DNA of 64,000 nt, from positions 61,843-125,842 of the forward strand of contig DASPNJ010000133.1 in the NCBI GenBank assembly GCA_035626595.1, in the 5' to 3' direction. A program made the position numbers and the translations under genes. The DNA is from JAQGMV01 sp035626595. Its GTDB lineage: Bacteria; Pseudomonadota; Gammaproteobacteria; Burkholderiales; SG8-41. Each line of letters opens with the position of its first letter. Within the stretch, counting starts at the first letter, position 1. A model generated the notes under the pieces. It saw only the letters and a program-made list of their open reading frames with translations, did not search any database and was not told the origin of the DNA. Shown piece by piece: positions 8,934-17,588 of this stretch.

Positions 8934-9782
8934 GTGTCGATCAAAGTAACGCCCACCGGCGCAGCGCTCGGCGCGCGTATCGAAGTCGATCTCACGCGGC
9001 CGCTCGACGACGCGACGTTCCAGGCCGTGCGCAGCGCGTTCTACGAATACGAGGTGGTGTATTTCCGGGGCGCGGAGCTCTCCGACGCGGACCAGATCCG
9101 TTTCAGCGCGCGCTTCGGCGAGCTGCGGAAGCTCAAGCTCGACCAGCTCCACGCACAGCATCCGGAGATCTTCATCGTTTCGAACATCATGGAGAACGGA
9201 AAGCACATCGGAGCCTACGACGCGGGGCTTTTCTGGCATACCGACGGCGCGTATCTCGCGAACCCGCACGCGATCTCGGCGCTGCGCGCGCTCGAAGTGC
9301 CGGAACAGGACGGACGCGTTCTCGGCGACACGGCGTTCGCGAGCATGAGCGCGGCGTACGACGCGCTGCCGGCGAGCATGAAAAAGCGCATCGACGGACT
9401 GCAGGCGCTGCAAAGCATTCTGCACCGGCACAAGAAGACGCTCGATTCGGGCCGCAAGAAGGAATACAACGCGGCGGTGAAAGCCGATCCGCAGGCGGTG
9501 CACCCGGTGGTGCGCGTCCATCCGGTGACCGGCCGCAAGTGCCTGTACGTGAGCGAAGGCTATACCGAGCGGATCATCGGATTACCGGAAGACGAGAGCC
9601 GCGATCTCATCGACGAGCTCGTCGGCCACTGCACGAAGCCCGAGTTCCGGTACGTTCACAACTGGCGGCAGCACGACCTCGTCATGTGGGACGACTGCTC
9701 GACACAGCACAAGGCGACGTTCGACTACGCGCTGCCGCTGCGGCGGCGCATGCACCGCACGACGGTGATAAACGGCCTGTAA
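8934..9782 (+). CDS. TauD/TfdA-family dioxygenase (GTG start)
   Basis: A 282-residue 2-oxoglutarate dioxygenase starting at GTG 8934 with GGGAGGA 7 nt upstream. Iron ligands are H102-x-D104 (WHTD) and H259 (STQH), and R275 (MHRTT) should hold 2-oxoglutarate. The closest paralogue in the window appears to be the one at 61960: both share the WDxCSTQH and GRKCLYV segments. It is divergent from a Bug receptor. Substrate unknown. Confidence 0.9.
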   Translation: MSIKVTPTGAALGARIEVDLTRPLDDATFQAVRSAFYEYEVVYFRGAELSDADQIRFSARFGELRKLKLDQLHAQHPEIFIVSNIMENGKHIGAYDAGLFWHTDGAYLANPHAISALRALEVPEQDGRVLGDTAFASMSAAYDALPASMKKRIDGLQALQSILHRHKKTLDSGRKKEYNAAVKADPQAVHPVVRVHPVTGRKCLYVSEGYTERIIGLPEDESRDLIDELVGHCTKPEFRYVHNWRQHDLVMWDDCSTQHKATFDYALPLRRRMHRTTVINGL

Positions 9783-9800
9783 AGCGCCGGCATACTGAAC

Positions 9801-9870
9801 CGTCATTCCCGCGAAGGCGGGAATCCAGAGCATCGCCCTCCTGGGTCCCCGCCTTCGCGGGGACGACGAC
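9801..9870. repeat. Inverted pair of GTCATTCCCGC-type repeats
   Basis: A plus copy (GTCATTCCCGCGAAGG then CGGGAATCCAG) is followed 11 nt later by a minus copy (CTGGGTCCCCGCC then GGGGACGACG). Each is itself a small palindrome and the pair forms a larger one. It fills the gap between the convergent dioxygenase and CoA-transferase genes, so it may also act as a terminator. More than ten copies of this family occur in the window. Confidence 0.85.
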
Positions 9871-11060
9871 TACCTGACCGCCCCTGCCGCGCGCAGCGCG
9901 GCGATCCGCTCGTCCGGTAGTGACAGCAGCTCGCGCAGCACCGCGTCGGTGTGCTCGCCCAGCCGCGGGGCGGGCTTCGAGATCGTGCCCGTCACGCCGG
10001 ACATCTTGATGGGATTGCCGGGTAACCGCACGCGCCCGACCTCCGGGTGATCGTACTCGACGATCATCCCGCGCTCGGCGACCGGCGGCTCGGCGAACGC
10101 GCCATCGAGGTTGTTGACCGGGGCAGCGGGCACTTCGGACTCACGCAGTCGCGCAAGCCATTCGTCGACGGTGCGTTCCCGGAACATCTGTTCCAGCAGC
10201 GGCACGAGCTCGGCGCGATGCTCGACGCGCAGCGCGTTCGTCGCGAAGCGCGGATGCTCCGCCAGGTGTTTCGCGTCCAGGGCATCGCAGAGCTTGCGCC
10301 AGAACACTTCCTGCCGCGTCGCCACGACGATGTAGCCGTCTTTCGCTTCGAACGCCTGCCATGGCACGGTGTACTCGTGCGAGGAGCCCGGCGGCGTCGG
10401 CAGCTCGCCGTTGGTGAGCCACATCGTGCCCATGTACGAGAGCAGGTTCAGCATTGCGTCGTACATCGACAGCTCGACCTGCCGTCCTTTTCCGCTGCGC
10501 TCGCGGTCGAACAGCGCCGCGAGTACGCCTTTGCACGCGAAGATACCGCCGGAGAGATCCGCGAGCGGAATGCCCACGCGCACCGGCGGGCGCGCGGGCT
10601 CGCCGGTGATCGCCATGTGGCCGCTCATCGCCTGCACGATGATGTCCAGCGCCGGATAGTCCTTGTATTCGCCTGCCGAGCCGAAACCGGTGACCGAGCA
10701 CTGCACGATCCGTGGATTGATCGCGCTCAACGTCGGATAGTCGATCTTCAAACGCTCGAGCACGCCGGCGCGAAAGTTATCGATCACCACGTCGCACACG
10801 CGCACGAGGCCGTAGAAGATTTCGAGGCCGGCCGCGTTCTTCAGATCGATGACGACGCTTTTCTTGTTGCGGTTGAACGTGAGGAAGAGCCCGCTCACGC
10901 CACGGTACGGCGCGACCGACGGATTGCGGCCGAGATCGCCTTCGGGTGACTCGATCTTGATCACCTCGGCGCCGAGATCCGAGAGCACCTGTCCGCCGTA
11001 GGTGCCGGCGATGATCTGTCCGAGCTCGAGAATTGTGACGCCGGCGAGCGGGTCGGCCAT
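9870..11060 (-). CDS. CaiB/BaiF family III CoA-transferase
   Basis: A 396-residue enzyme of the formyl-CoA/succinyl-CoA transferase type, which moves CoA between carboxylic acids through an aspartyl-CoA intermediate. The N-terminus (GVTILELGQIIAGTYGGQVLSD) and DLKNAAGLEIF match the family. The likely catalytic aspartate is in GIPLADLSGG (about residue 170). Its start abuts the stop of the acyl-CoA dehydrogenase gene, so it is the last gene of a four-gene operon. It probably activates the acid that the dehydrogenase then oxidises. Confidence 0.92.
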   Translation of the reverse strand: MADPLAGVTILELGQIIAGTYGGQVLSDLGAEVIKIESPEGDLGRNPSVAPYRGVSGLFLTFNRNKKSVVIDLKNAAGLEIFYGLVRVCDVVIDNFRAGVLERLKIDYPTLSAINPRIVQCSVTGFGSAGEYKDYPALDIIVQAMSGHMAITGEPARPPVRVGIPLADLSGGIFACKGVLAALFDRERSGKGRQVELSMYDAMLNLLSYMGTMWLTNGELPTPPGSSHEYTVPWQAFEAKDGYIVVATRQEVFWRKLCDALDAKHLAEHPRFATNALRVEHRAELVPLLEQMFRERTVDEWLARLRESEVPAAPVNNLDGAFAEPPVAERGMIVEYDHPEVGRVRLPGNPIKMSGVTGTISKPAPRLGEHTDAVLRELLSLPDERIAALRAAGAVR

Positions 11061-12203
11061 TTAAAGACCGAGCCCTCGGGCGATGATGTCGCGCTGGATC
11101 TCGGAGGTGCCCGCGCCGATCGTCGCGAGCCGCGAGTCGCGGAAAAAGCGCTGCATCGGGTAATCCATGCAGTAGCCGTAGCCGCCGAGGATCTGCAGTC
11201 CCATGTCCGAGACGGCCTTGTACGCTTCGCCCGTATAGAGCTTGAGCACCGCGGCGTCGTGGCGCGTCGCCTGCCCCTGCGAGAGCAGCCAGGCATACCG
11301 GTAGACGAGCATGCGCGAGACGTCGAGCATGACTTTCATGTCCGCGAGCTTGTGCGAGATCGCCTGGAACTTGCCGATCGGGCGTCCGAACTGCTGGCGG
11401 TTCTTCGCGTAATCGAGCGCGTACTCGAATGCGGCCGTCGCGGCGCCGGTGCGCGCGGCGGAAAGGCACAGCCGTTCGTACCAGAGATACGCATCCACAG
11501 CCTCCCAGCCGTGGTCCACGGTGCCGAGCACCGCGGAGACCGGCACTTTCACGTCGTTGTAGAAGACCTGCGTCGTCTTGATCGCGCGCTGGCCGAGTGT
11601 GTCGATCTTGCGCACTTCGATGCCCGGCAGCTTGGTATCGACGAGGAAGCACGTGATGCCCTGCTGCTTGCGTTCACCGGTGCTCGTGCGCGTCACCAGC
11701 AGGCAATAGTCGGAGAGGTCCATGCCCGACGTGAACACTTTCTGCCCGTTCACCACGAAGTGGTCACCGCGACGCTCGGCGCGCGTCGCGATCGACGCCG
11801 CGTCCGAGCCGGCGTGCGGCTCGGTGAGCCCGAAGCAGAACGACAGCTCGCCGCGCGCGACTCGCGGAAGCAGCGTCTGCTTCTGCTCCGCCGTGCCGTG
11901 GCGCATCACCGCGTAGCCGCCGTAAGTCAGCGTGCGGAACACCCACATCCCGAGCTCTTCGAAATGACGGCCGACTTCCTCCAGCAGGATCGCGAGCTCG
12001 ATGGCTCCGCCGTCCGCGCCGCCGTATTCGGCCGGCAGGATCAGTCCGAACCAGCCCTGCTTCGCGAGCGCTTCGTACGCTTCGCGCGGCGGATGGCCTT
12101 CGTTGTCGCAGCGCGCCGCGTATTCCGGCGTGCAGACTGCGTCGAGCAGCTCGCGGATGTGCCCGCGGAGCGTTTCCTGTTCCGATGTAAACGAGAAGTC
12201 CAT
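11061..12203 (-). CDS. Acyl-CoA dehydrogenase
   Basis: A 380-residue flavoprotein oxidising an acyl-CoA to the enoyl-CoA. Family marks include FGLTEPHAGSDA, FVVNGQKVFTSG and YAKNRQQFGRPIG. The C-terminal site that carries the catalytic Glu in medium-chain enzymes (YEGT) reads GAGTSEIQR here, as in isovaleryl-CoA-type enzymes. The base is therefore probably the Glu of YERL. ATG 12203 is chosen over an upstream extension that would translate a palindromic repeat. It belongs to the operon with CoA-transferase and CitE-like lyase. Confidence 0.92.
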   Translation of the reverse strand: MDFSFTSEQETLRGHIRELLDAVCTPEYAARCDNEGHPPREAYEALAKQGWFGLILPAEYGGADGGAIELAILLEEVGRHFEELGMWVFRTLTYGGYAVMRHGTAEQKQTLLPRVARGELSFCFGLTEPHAGSDAASIATRAERRGDHFVVNGQKVFTSGMDLSDYCLLVTRTSTGERKQQGITCFLVDTKLPGIEVRKIDTLGQRAIKTTQVFYNDVKVPVSAVLGTVDHGWEAVDAYLWYERLCLSAARTGAATAAFEYALDYAKNRQQFGRPIGKFQAISHKLADMKVMLDVSRMLVYRYAWLLSQGQATRHDAAVLKLYTGEAYKAVSDMGLQILGGYGYCMDYPMQRFFRDSRLATIGAGTSEIQRDIIARGLGL

Positions 12204-12210
12204 GAGGTCC

Positions 12211-12234
12211 GTAGGGTGCGCCGGTGGCGCACCG
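12211..12234. repeat. GTAGGGTGCGC-type palindrome
   Basis: GTAGGGTGCGCC-GGT-GGCGCACC occupies nearly the whole gap between the CitE-like gene (stop at 12235) and the acyl-CoA dehydrogenase start (12203). It is therefore transcribed within the operon as a short hairpin just ahead of the dehydrogenase start. Confidence 0.8.
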
Positions 12235-13122
12235 TCAACCGTCCAGCTTCGCGAGCTCCAGCACGCGCTTCGCCCGGCTGTACATCGCATAATCGACGAG
12301 CTTCCCGTCCACCGTGATCGCCGCGGCGGCGCCGGTCTTCTCGACGCCTTCGAACTCCCGCACCACGCGCGTGTAGTACGCGACGTCCTCCGCGGGCACG
12401 GCGTACGCCTTTCGCGCGGGTTCGATCTGCTTCGGGTGGATCACCGTGCGGCCGACGTATCCGATACGCGCCGACAGACGGCAATCGCGCACGAAACCGT
12501 CTTCGTCGCCGAGATTCCCGAACACGCCGTCGAGCGGATTGTGCTTGCCGGCGGCGCGGGTATCGAGCAGCACCTTCGATTTTGCATACAGAATCTCGGG
12601 ACCTTCGATCGACCACGCACAGCCGAGATCGGTCTGAAGGTCACCGTCTTCAGCGCTGCCGATGCAGCTCGTGGCCACACGCGGCGAGGCGCGCAGCAGA
12701 TCGAAGCACCGGTAGACGCCGAGCGCGCTCTCGAACATCGGGATGATCTCGACGCTCCCCTGTTTCAGGCCGCGCGCGCTTTCCAGCGCGTCGAGCACCG
12801 CCGCAGCGTGCTGCACCTCCTCCACGTGCTCGACTTTCGGCAGAAAGATCGCGCTCAGTCCCGGGTGCACGATCGCGGCGAGGTCTTCGTCGAGATGGCC
12901 TGTCGCGACTGCGTTCACACGCACTGTCACGACGGGACCGCCACCGGCCGCGGCCGCGCGATCGATCGCCTGCGCGACGAGCGTGCGCGCCTGCGCCTTC
13001 GCTGCTATCGCCACCGAATCCTCGAGATCGAAGATGACGGCGTCGGCGCCGCTTTCGAAGGCCTTCGACATCACGCGCTCTTTGCTGCCGGGCGCGAAGA
13101 GGGCGGTGTGGATGGGCTTCAT
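12235..13122 (-). CDS. CitE/HpcH-family CoA-ester lyase
   Basis: A 295-residue TIM-barrel protein of the citrate lyase beta/malyl-CoA lyase family, which cleaves or forms 3-hydroxyacyl-CoA esters, or hydrolyses malyl-CoA. Visible motifs: LFAPGSKERVMSKAFESGAD, VIFDLEDSV, VTVRVNA (substrate-binding Arg), IIPMFESALG (metal Glu) and GRTVIHPKQI. ATG 13122 starts the usual N-terminus. The frame upstream translates a repeat and antisense of the CMD gene. It sits between the CMD-like and acyl-CoA dehydrogenase genes in one operon. The exact substrate is not deducible. Confidence 0.9.
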   Translation of the reverse strand: MKPIHTALFAPGSKERVMSKAFESGADAVIFDLEDSVAIAAKAQARTLVAQAIDRAAAAGGGPVVTVRVNAVATGHLDEDLAAIVHPGLSAIFLPKVEHVEEVQHAAAVLDALESARGLKQGSVEIIPMFESALGVYRCFDLLRASPRVATSCIGSAEDGDLQTDLGCAWSIEGPEILYAKSKVLLDTRAAGKHNPLDGVFGNLGDEDGFVRDCRLSARIGYVGRTVIHPKQIEPARKAYAVPAEDVAYYTRVVREFEGVEKTGAAAAITVDGKLVDYAMYSRAKRVLELAKLDG

Positions 13123-13135
13123 GATCTGATTTCCC

Positions 13136-13160
13136 GGGTCCCGGCCTGCACCGGGACGAC
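13136..13160. repeat. GTCATTCCCGC-type repeat, minus copy
   Basis: GGGTCCCGGCCTGC then ACCGGGACGAC fills the 40-nt gap between the CMD gene and the CitE-like gene inside their operon. Confidence 0.7.
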
Positions 13161-13162
13161 GC

Positions 13163-14083
13163 TCATTTGCCGAAGGTCTCGACGCGGACCGGCGGGTTGC
13201 CGATCTCCTCGAGGCGCTTGTCCTCGGCCATGATTTCCACGAACACTTCCAGCGCCGCGAGCATCGGCGGCATGCCGAAGTTGACCGCCGTCTGGAAGAT
13301 GACTTCGAGCACTTCGCGCGGATTCGCACCCTGCCGCAGCGCGCCGCGCATGTGACCGCGCGCGTTCGTCTCTTCGCCGACGGCGAGACAGTCGCCGATC
13401 ATGCACAGGAGCCGCGTCTTGTCGTCGACGACACCGCGTGCGTACATCGAGCCGTAGCAGAACTTGACCCAGAGATCGCAGAACTGCGTGTCGATCGTGT
13501 CGAGCCACGACAGGATATTCAGGTGATGCCGCGGCCGCAGCGTGAGGCCGCGGCTCACCGCGAGCCAGCCGTGGCGCTCGATGAGACCCGGAAGACGCGG
13601 GTCCGATTGGTCGTCCGGGTGCCACTGCTTCTGCTCTTCCTCGTACGAGCGCGTGCGGTCGTGACCGTCGAGCGGAAGCTGCGACGCGCGAAGCTCGTCC
13701 AGCAGTCCGCGGCTGTGCGCGACGCGGTGAAACACTTCGATCGCGGGATCGACGACGGTGTGTCCGCCGTAAACCACGCATTGCAGAATGATCTCCAGCA
13801 CTTCGCGCGCGGGCACTTGCACTTCGAGCGCGGCGACGATCGTGTCTTCGAGCGGTCCGTGGCTCTTCGCCATCGTGTACTGGCCGGCGAGCACGAGGAG
13901 GCGCGTGCGCGTATCGAGCGCCGGCCGCGCGCTCACGCCCGCGATCGCGAAATCGAGCCACGCCTTGGTAAAGTGCTGATCGAGGCTGTCGCGCTGCTCG
14001 ACCCGCCGGTCGAACGTCTTCGGCTGCATCCTGCGGCCCTCTTCGAACGCGCGCGCGCCGTACTTCTTCTCGAGATCGGACAT
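13163..14083 (-). CDS. Two-domain carboxymuconolactone decarboxylase-like protein
   Basis: A 306-residue protein with two CMD/AhpD-type helical domains (about 40-135 and 190-285). Each holds DTRTRLLVL or DDKTRLLCM, then a PAREVLEIILQ or NPREVLEVIFQ segment. The redox CxxC of AhpD is absent, so a decarboxylase-, hydratase- or lactonase-like role is more likely than peroxidase support. It is first in the operon with CitE-like lyase, acyl-CoA dehydrogenase and CoA-transferase. A paralogue with the same layout lies at 40068. Confidence 0.85.
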   Translation of the reverse strand: MSDLEKKYGARAFEEGRRMQPKTFDRRVEQRDSLDQHFTKAWLDFAIAGVSARPALDTRTRLLVLAGQYTMAKSHGPLEDTIVAALEVQVPAREVLEIILQCVVYGGHTVVDPAIEVFHRVAHSRGLLDELRASQLPLDGHDRTRSYEEEQKQWHPDDQSDPRLPGLIERHGWLAVSRGLTLRPRHHLNILSWLDTIDTQFCDLWVKFCYGSMYARGVVDDKTRLLCMIGDCLAVGEETNARGHMRGALRQGANPREVLEVIFQTAVNFGMPPMLAALEVFVEIMAEDKRLEEIGNPPVRVETFGK

Positions 14084-14146
14084 TGGTTTTCACCCGTGAG
14101 GACCGCACGCGAAGTTTACCGCGCTCGGCTAAGATTCAGGCCGTAA

Positions 14147-14164
14147 GGCGGGCGTGAGCCCGCC
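14147..14164. promoter_or_regulatory. GC hairpin in the SDR leader
   Basis: GGCGGGC-GTGA-GCCCGCC is a perfect 7-bp stem ending 17 nt before the SDR start and within the divergent promoter region shared with the CMD operon. It could be a protein-binding palindrome, a leader hairpin or another dispersed repeat. Confidence 0.4.
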
Positions 14165-14181
14165 AGTCTCTGGAGCACATC

Positions 14182-14943
14182 ATGGCAGGACGACTTGAAG
14201 GCACCGTGGCGATCGTGACGGCGGGCGGGCAAGGCATCGGCGACACGATCTCGGCGACGTTCGCGCGCGAAGGCGCGTCGGTCGCCGTAGTGGATGTCAA
14301 TCGTGCGGAAGCGCAGCGCGTGGCGAGCGGCATCGAACGCGACGGCGGCAGGGCTATCGTGTTCGATACCGACGTCACGCGCACCGAGGCCGTGAACGCC
14401 ATGGTCAAAGCGGTGGTGGACCGCTGGGGCACGGTCGACATCCTGGTGAACGCCGCGGGCGGGTTCCATCAGCTCGCGCAGATCTCCGAGATCACCGACG
14501 AGGAATGGGACCGCGTGATCACGCTGAATCTGAAGACGTGCTTCCTCTGCTCGCGCGCGGTCGCGCCGATCATGATGGAGAGAAAAAAAGGCCGCATCAT
14601 CAATATCGCGTCGGGTTCAGGCATTGCGCCCAATCCGTTCGCGCCGACGTATCTGCCGTACGGCGCGGCGAAAGCGGGCGTGATCAACATGACCAAGATC
14701 CTCGGGCGCGACCTCGGCCCGTACGGCATTACGGTGAACGCGATTTCGCCCGGAACGACGGCGACGCCGCGCGTCGTCAAGGTGCGCGACGAAGCCAGCC
14801 GCAGGAAAATCGCCGAGCAGAATCCGATGCGCACGCTGGTCGAGCCGCAGGACACGGCAGCCGCGGCGCTGTTTCTGGCGTCAGCCGAAGCGCGCTATAT
14901 CACTGGCGTGAATTTGAATGTCAACGCTGGCAACCTGATGTGA
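14182..14943 (+). CDS. Short-chain dehydrogenase/reductase
   Basis: A 253-residue classical SDR oxidising or reducing an alcohol/carbonyl pair with NAD(P). The cofactor motif is TAGGQGIG (residues 13-20), followed by VNAAGG, the catalytic Ser region NIASGSG and YGAAK (catalytic Tyr and Lys). The C-terminus ITGVNLNVNAG is shared with the SDR at 20571, so these are paralogues. It is divergent from the CoA-ester operon. The ATG has only a weak GGAG-like site (tctGGAGcacatc). Confidence 0.92.
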   Translation: MAGRLEGTVAIVTAGGQGIGDTISATFAREGASVAVVDVNRAEAQRVASGIERDGGRAIVFDTDVTRTEAVNAMVKAVVDRWGTVDILVNAAGGFHQLAQISEITDEEWDRVITLNLKTCFLCSRAVAPIMMERKKGRIINIASGSGIAPNPFAPTYLPYGAAKAGVINMTKILGRDLGPYGITVNAISPGTTATPRVVKVRDEASRRKIAEQNPMRTLVEPQDTAAAALFLASAEARYITGVNLNVNAGNLM

Positions 14944-15038
14944 CGGTGACGAAGTGACGACGTGACGAGGTGACGAATCACCGCGTCACCGCATCACCGC
15001 ATCACCGCATCACCGCATCACCGCATCACCGCGTCACT
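14944..15038. repeat. Octamer repeat array with complementary arms
   Basis: A left arm of GTGACGAA-like units (14944-14976) is followed by about seven TCACCGCA/TCACCGCG units. It is the second copy of the array at 3480. It lies between the SDR and amidohydrolase genes. If read through, it encodes a nonsense HRVTASPHH-type tail, which is why longer starts for the next gene are rejected. Confidence 0.8.
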
Positions 15039-15074
15039 CATTACAACCGAGATGAGGCAAAAGGAACCGCAACA

Positions 15075-16496
15075 GTGAGCAGAATACTTATCAAAAACGC
15101 CGTCGTCGTCACGATGGACCCGAAGTTGGGCGACATCGAAGGCGGCGACGTGCTCGTCGAAGGCGACAAGATCCTCGAGGTCGGGCGCCACATCGAAGCA
15201 GCGGGGGCTCAGGTCGTGGACGGCCGCGACCACATCCTCATGCCGGGCCTCGTCAACGCGCATATCCACACGTGGGAATTCCCGCTGCGCGGCATCGGCG
15301 CGAACTGGGTGAGCAAGCGCGACTACCACGCGAACATGCACCAGGGCATGGCGACGCGATTCACCGCGCGGGATGTTTACGATGCAAACCTGCTCGGCGC
15401 GCTCAACCAGATCAACTGCGGCGCGACCACGATCATGGACTGGTGCCACATCCTGCGCGATGCCGACATGGCGGACGCTGCGATCGACGGACTCGAAGAA
15501 TCCGGGATTCGCGCGGTGTTCGCGCACGGCACGGTCAAGCCTCCGATCGTCGAAGGGCAGACGCCGTATTACAAGATCCCGTTTCCGCGCGACCAGATCC
15601 ATCGGCTGCGCACCGGACGCTTCGCCTCCGACGAGCGTCTCGTCACGCTCGCGATGGCGATCCTCGGGCCGGACTGGGGTGAGTACGACGTCGCCGTGCA
15701 CGACATCCGGCTCGCGCGCGAATACGGCCTCATCAACTCGGCGCACACCTACGGCCGCAAAGGCAAGCGCGTCGTGGAAGACGGCATGCCGCGGCTCGCC
15801 AAAGAAGGCCTGCTCGGTCCGGACCACAACATCGCGCACGGCAACTGCTTCGATGACGAAGAGCTGAAGATCGTGCTCGACGCGGGCTGCACCATCACCG
15901 CCAGCAATCTGACCGAGGGGCTGAACTACGAGCAGCCGGCCATGCTGGGGCGGCTGGTGAAACACGGCGCGACGCCCTCCATCGGCAGCGACTGCGATCC
16001 GTACTTCAACAGCTCGATGCTGTGGGTGATGCGCCACGCGTTCCAGTCCCAGCGCGAGCTCGACAACCGCAGCCTCTACGCGTGCGGCGAGTACCCGGCG
16101 AAAACGCAGCATTCGACGCACACGCGCGATGCGCTTTACTGGGCGACGATGGGCGGCGCGAAGGCGCTCAAGCTCGATCGCAAGATCGGCTCGCTCACGC
16201 CCGGCAAGCAGGCCGATCTCGCGATGATCGATCTGACGACCCTGAATACGTTCCTTTCGATGCCCGGCGGCGACCCCGCGCACGCGATCGTCATGTACGC
16301 GGAAGCCGGCGACGTCGATAACGTGATGGTGGCCGGCAAATGGGCGAAGCGCGACGGCCGGCTCACGTATCCCGCGGAGAAGCTCGCGCGCGTGCGCGAC
16401 GAGCTCGCGGAAGCGCGCGCACGGATGATGCGCGAGAGCAACTACGTGTACAAGCCGGCCGAGCGCGGCCCGCAGCCTGCGAAATGGGCACTATGA
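15075..16496 (+). CDS. Amidohydrolase (cytosine deaminase/atrazine hydrolase-like)
   Basis: A 473-residue metal-dependent hydrolase of the ATZ/TRZ-deaminase branch. The metal ligands are seen as HIHTW (about residue 60), SAHTYG (about 218), HGNCF (about 256) and GSDCDPY (about 308). It should hydrolyse an amino, halo or amide group on a ring or ureido compound. GTG 15075 has AAAGGAA about 10 nt upstream. The longer frame from 14970 would translate an octamer repeat. The stop overlaps the ATG of the following Bug gene (ATGA), so the receptor may bind the substrate or product. Confidence 0.88.
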   Translation: MSRILIKNAVVVTMDPKLGDIEGGDVLVEGDKILEVGRHIEAAGAQVVDGRDHILMPGLVNAHIHTWEFPLRGIGANWVSKRDYHANMHQGMATRFTARDVYDANLLGALNQINCGATTIMDWCHILRDADMADAAIDGLEESGIRAVFAHGTVKPPIVEGQTPYYKIPFPRDQIHRLRTGRFASDERLVTLAMAILGPDWGEYDVAVHDIRLAREYGLINSAHTYGRKGKRVVEDGMPRLAKEGLLGPDHNIAHGNCFDDEELKIVLDAGCTITASNLTEGLNYEQPAMLGRLVKHGATPSIGSDCDPYFNSSMLWVMRHAFQSQRELDNRSLYACGEYPAKTQHSTHTRDALYWATMGGAKALKLDRKIGSLTPGKQADLAMIDLTTLNTFLSMPGGDPAHAIVMYAEAGDVDNVMVAGKWAKRDGRLTYPAEKLARVRDELAEARARMMRESNYVYKPAERGPQPAKWAL

Positions 16497-17587
16497 GCGC
16501 TCGGTCGGACTGCTCTCCAGCAGCAATAGCACGTCATTCCCGCGTAGGCGGGAATCCAGAGCCGTCATTGCGAGGAGCGTCAACGCGCGACGCGGCAATC
16601 TCGTGGCGCACGCTGCTCCTCTGGATCCCCGCCTTCGCGGGGATCACGATGCTCGGCGCGGCGACTGCGTGGGCCCAAACGACAGATAGGTATCCGGCCC
16701 GCCCCGTGCGCATGGTCCACGGCTTCATCTCCGGCGGCAGCGTGGACATCACGGCGCGGCTGCTCGCGCAGCACATGACGGAGATGCTCGGTCAGCAGGT
16801 GATCGTCGACGGCCGTCCGGGCGCCGGCGGCACGACCGGCGCATCGATCGTCTCGAAGAGCGCGCCGGACGGGTACACGCTGTTCCTGATGGCGTCGGGC
16901 CACGCGACCTCGCCCGCGCTGTATCGCTCCCTGCCGTACGACCCGGTCAAAGACTTCACGATGATCTCGATGGTCGCGAGCAACCCGATGGTCGTTCTGG
17001 CCAATCCGTCGACCGGGCCGAAGACGATTCAGTCGCTGGTGCAGACGGCGAAGGCCAACCCCGACAAGCTCAACTTCGGCACCGGCGGCGTCGGCACCGG
17101 CATGCATCTGGCGGCCGTGCTGTTCCAGGCGCGCGCCGGCATACGCATGAACCACGTGCCCTACAAGGGCGGCACTGCCGCTCCGACGGCGCTGCTCGCG
17201 GGTGAGGTCCCGCTGATCTTCACCACCGCAGCGGGTGTGACGGCCCACGTCGAGGCCGGGCGCATACGGCCGCTCGCCGTGACGACGAAGAAGCGTTTCG
17301 CGCTGTGGCCGAACGTGCCGACGATCGCGGAGACCGTCATTCCGGATTTCGACGTGCTCGCGTGGTATGCCGTCGCCGCGCCGAAGAATCTTCCGCCCAC
17401 GCTCACGAACCGGCTGAACGCCGTCGTGCGCGACATCCTGAAGCGCTCCGAAGTGGTCGAGAAGCTGCTTTCGCTGGGCGCCGAAACCCGGCCGACCAGT
17501 GCGCGCGAAGCGCAGCACTTCCTCGCCTCGGAAGTGGCGCGTTGGACCCGGGTCGTTCGCGACGAGAAGATCCCGCCGCAGGATTAG
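16493..17587 (+). CDS. Bug/TctC-family receptor with repeat-derived signal peptide
   Basis: The mature receptor (TDRYPARPVRMVHGF onward, with VDGRPGAGG and HVPYKGGT) is a typical Bug protein. ATG 16493 overlaps the amidohydrolase stop (ATGA). The stretch between this start and the mature part is made almost wholly of three short repeats. The last one encodes LLLWIPAFAGITML, which is the hydrophobic core of the signal peptide ending in ATAWA-Q. An in-frame TTG at 16568 would give a more normal leader of about 36 residues. Either way the repeat is needed for export. Confidence 0.85.
   Translation: MSARSDCSPAAIARHSRVGGNPEPSLRGASTRDAAISWRTLLLWIPAFAGITMLGAATAWAQTTDRYPARPVRMVHGFISGGSVDITARLLAQHMTEMLGQQVIVDGRPGAGGTTGASIVSKSAPDGYTLFLMASGHATSPALYRSLPYDPVKDFTMISMVASNPMVVLANPSTGPKTIQSLVQTAKANPDKLNFGTGGVGTGMHLAAVLFQARAGIRMNHVPYKGGTAAPTALLAGEVPLIFTTAAGVTAHVEAGRIRPLAVTTKKRFALWPNVPTIAETVIPDFDVLAWYAVAAPKNLPPTLTNRLNAVVRDILKRSEVVEKLLSLGAETRPTSAREAQHFLASEVARWTRVVRDEKIPPQD
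16533..16648. repeat. Composite of three dispersed repeats inside a CDS
   Basis: 16533-16559 is a plus copy of the GTCATTCCCGC family. 16563-16610 is a copy of a CGTCATTGCGAGGAGCG/GCGGCAATCTCG family, also seen at 32336. 16621-16648 is a minus copy of the first family (CTGGATCCCCGCC then GGGGATCACG). All three are read as codons of the Bug gene's leader. Confidence 0.85.
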
Positions 17588-17588
17588 C

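Noticed and set aside
12204..12290. Longer acyl-CoA dehydrogenase start at 12290
   Set aside because: The extension would translate a palindromic repeat and the 3' end of the upstream gene. ATG 12203 gives the normal N-terminus.
14970..15074. N-terminal extension of the amidohydrolase
   Set aside because: It translates the octamer repeat array. GTG 15075 has a ribosome site and begins the family N-terminus.
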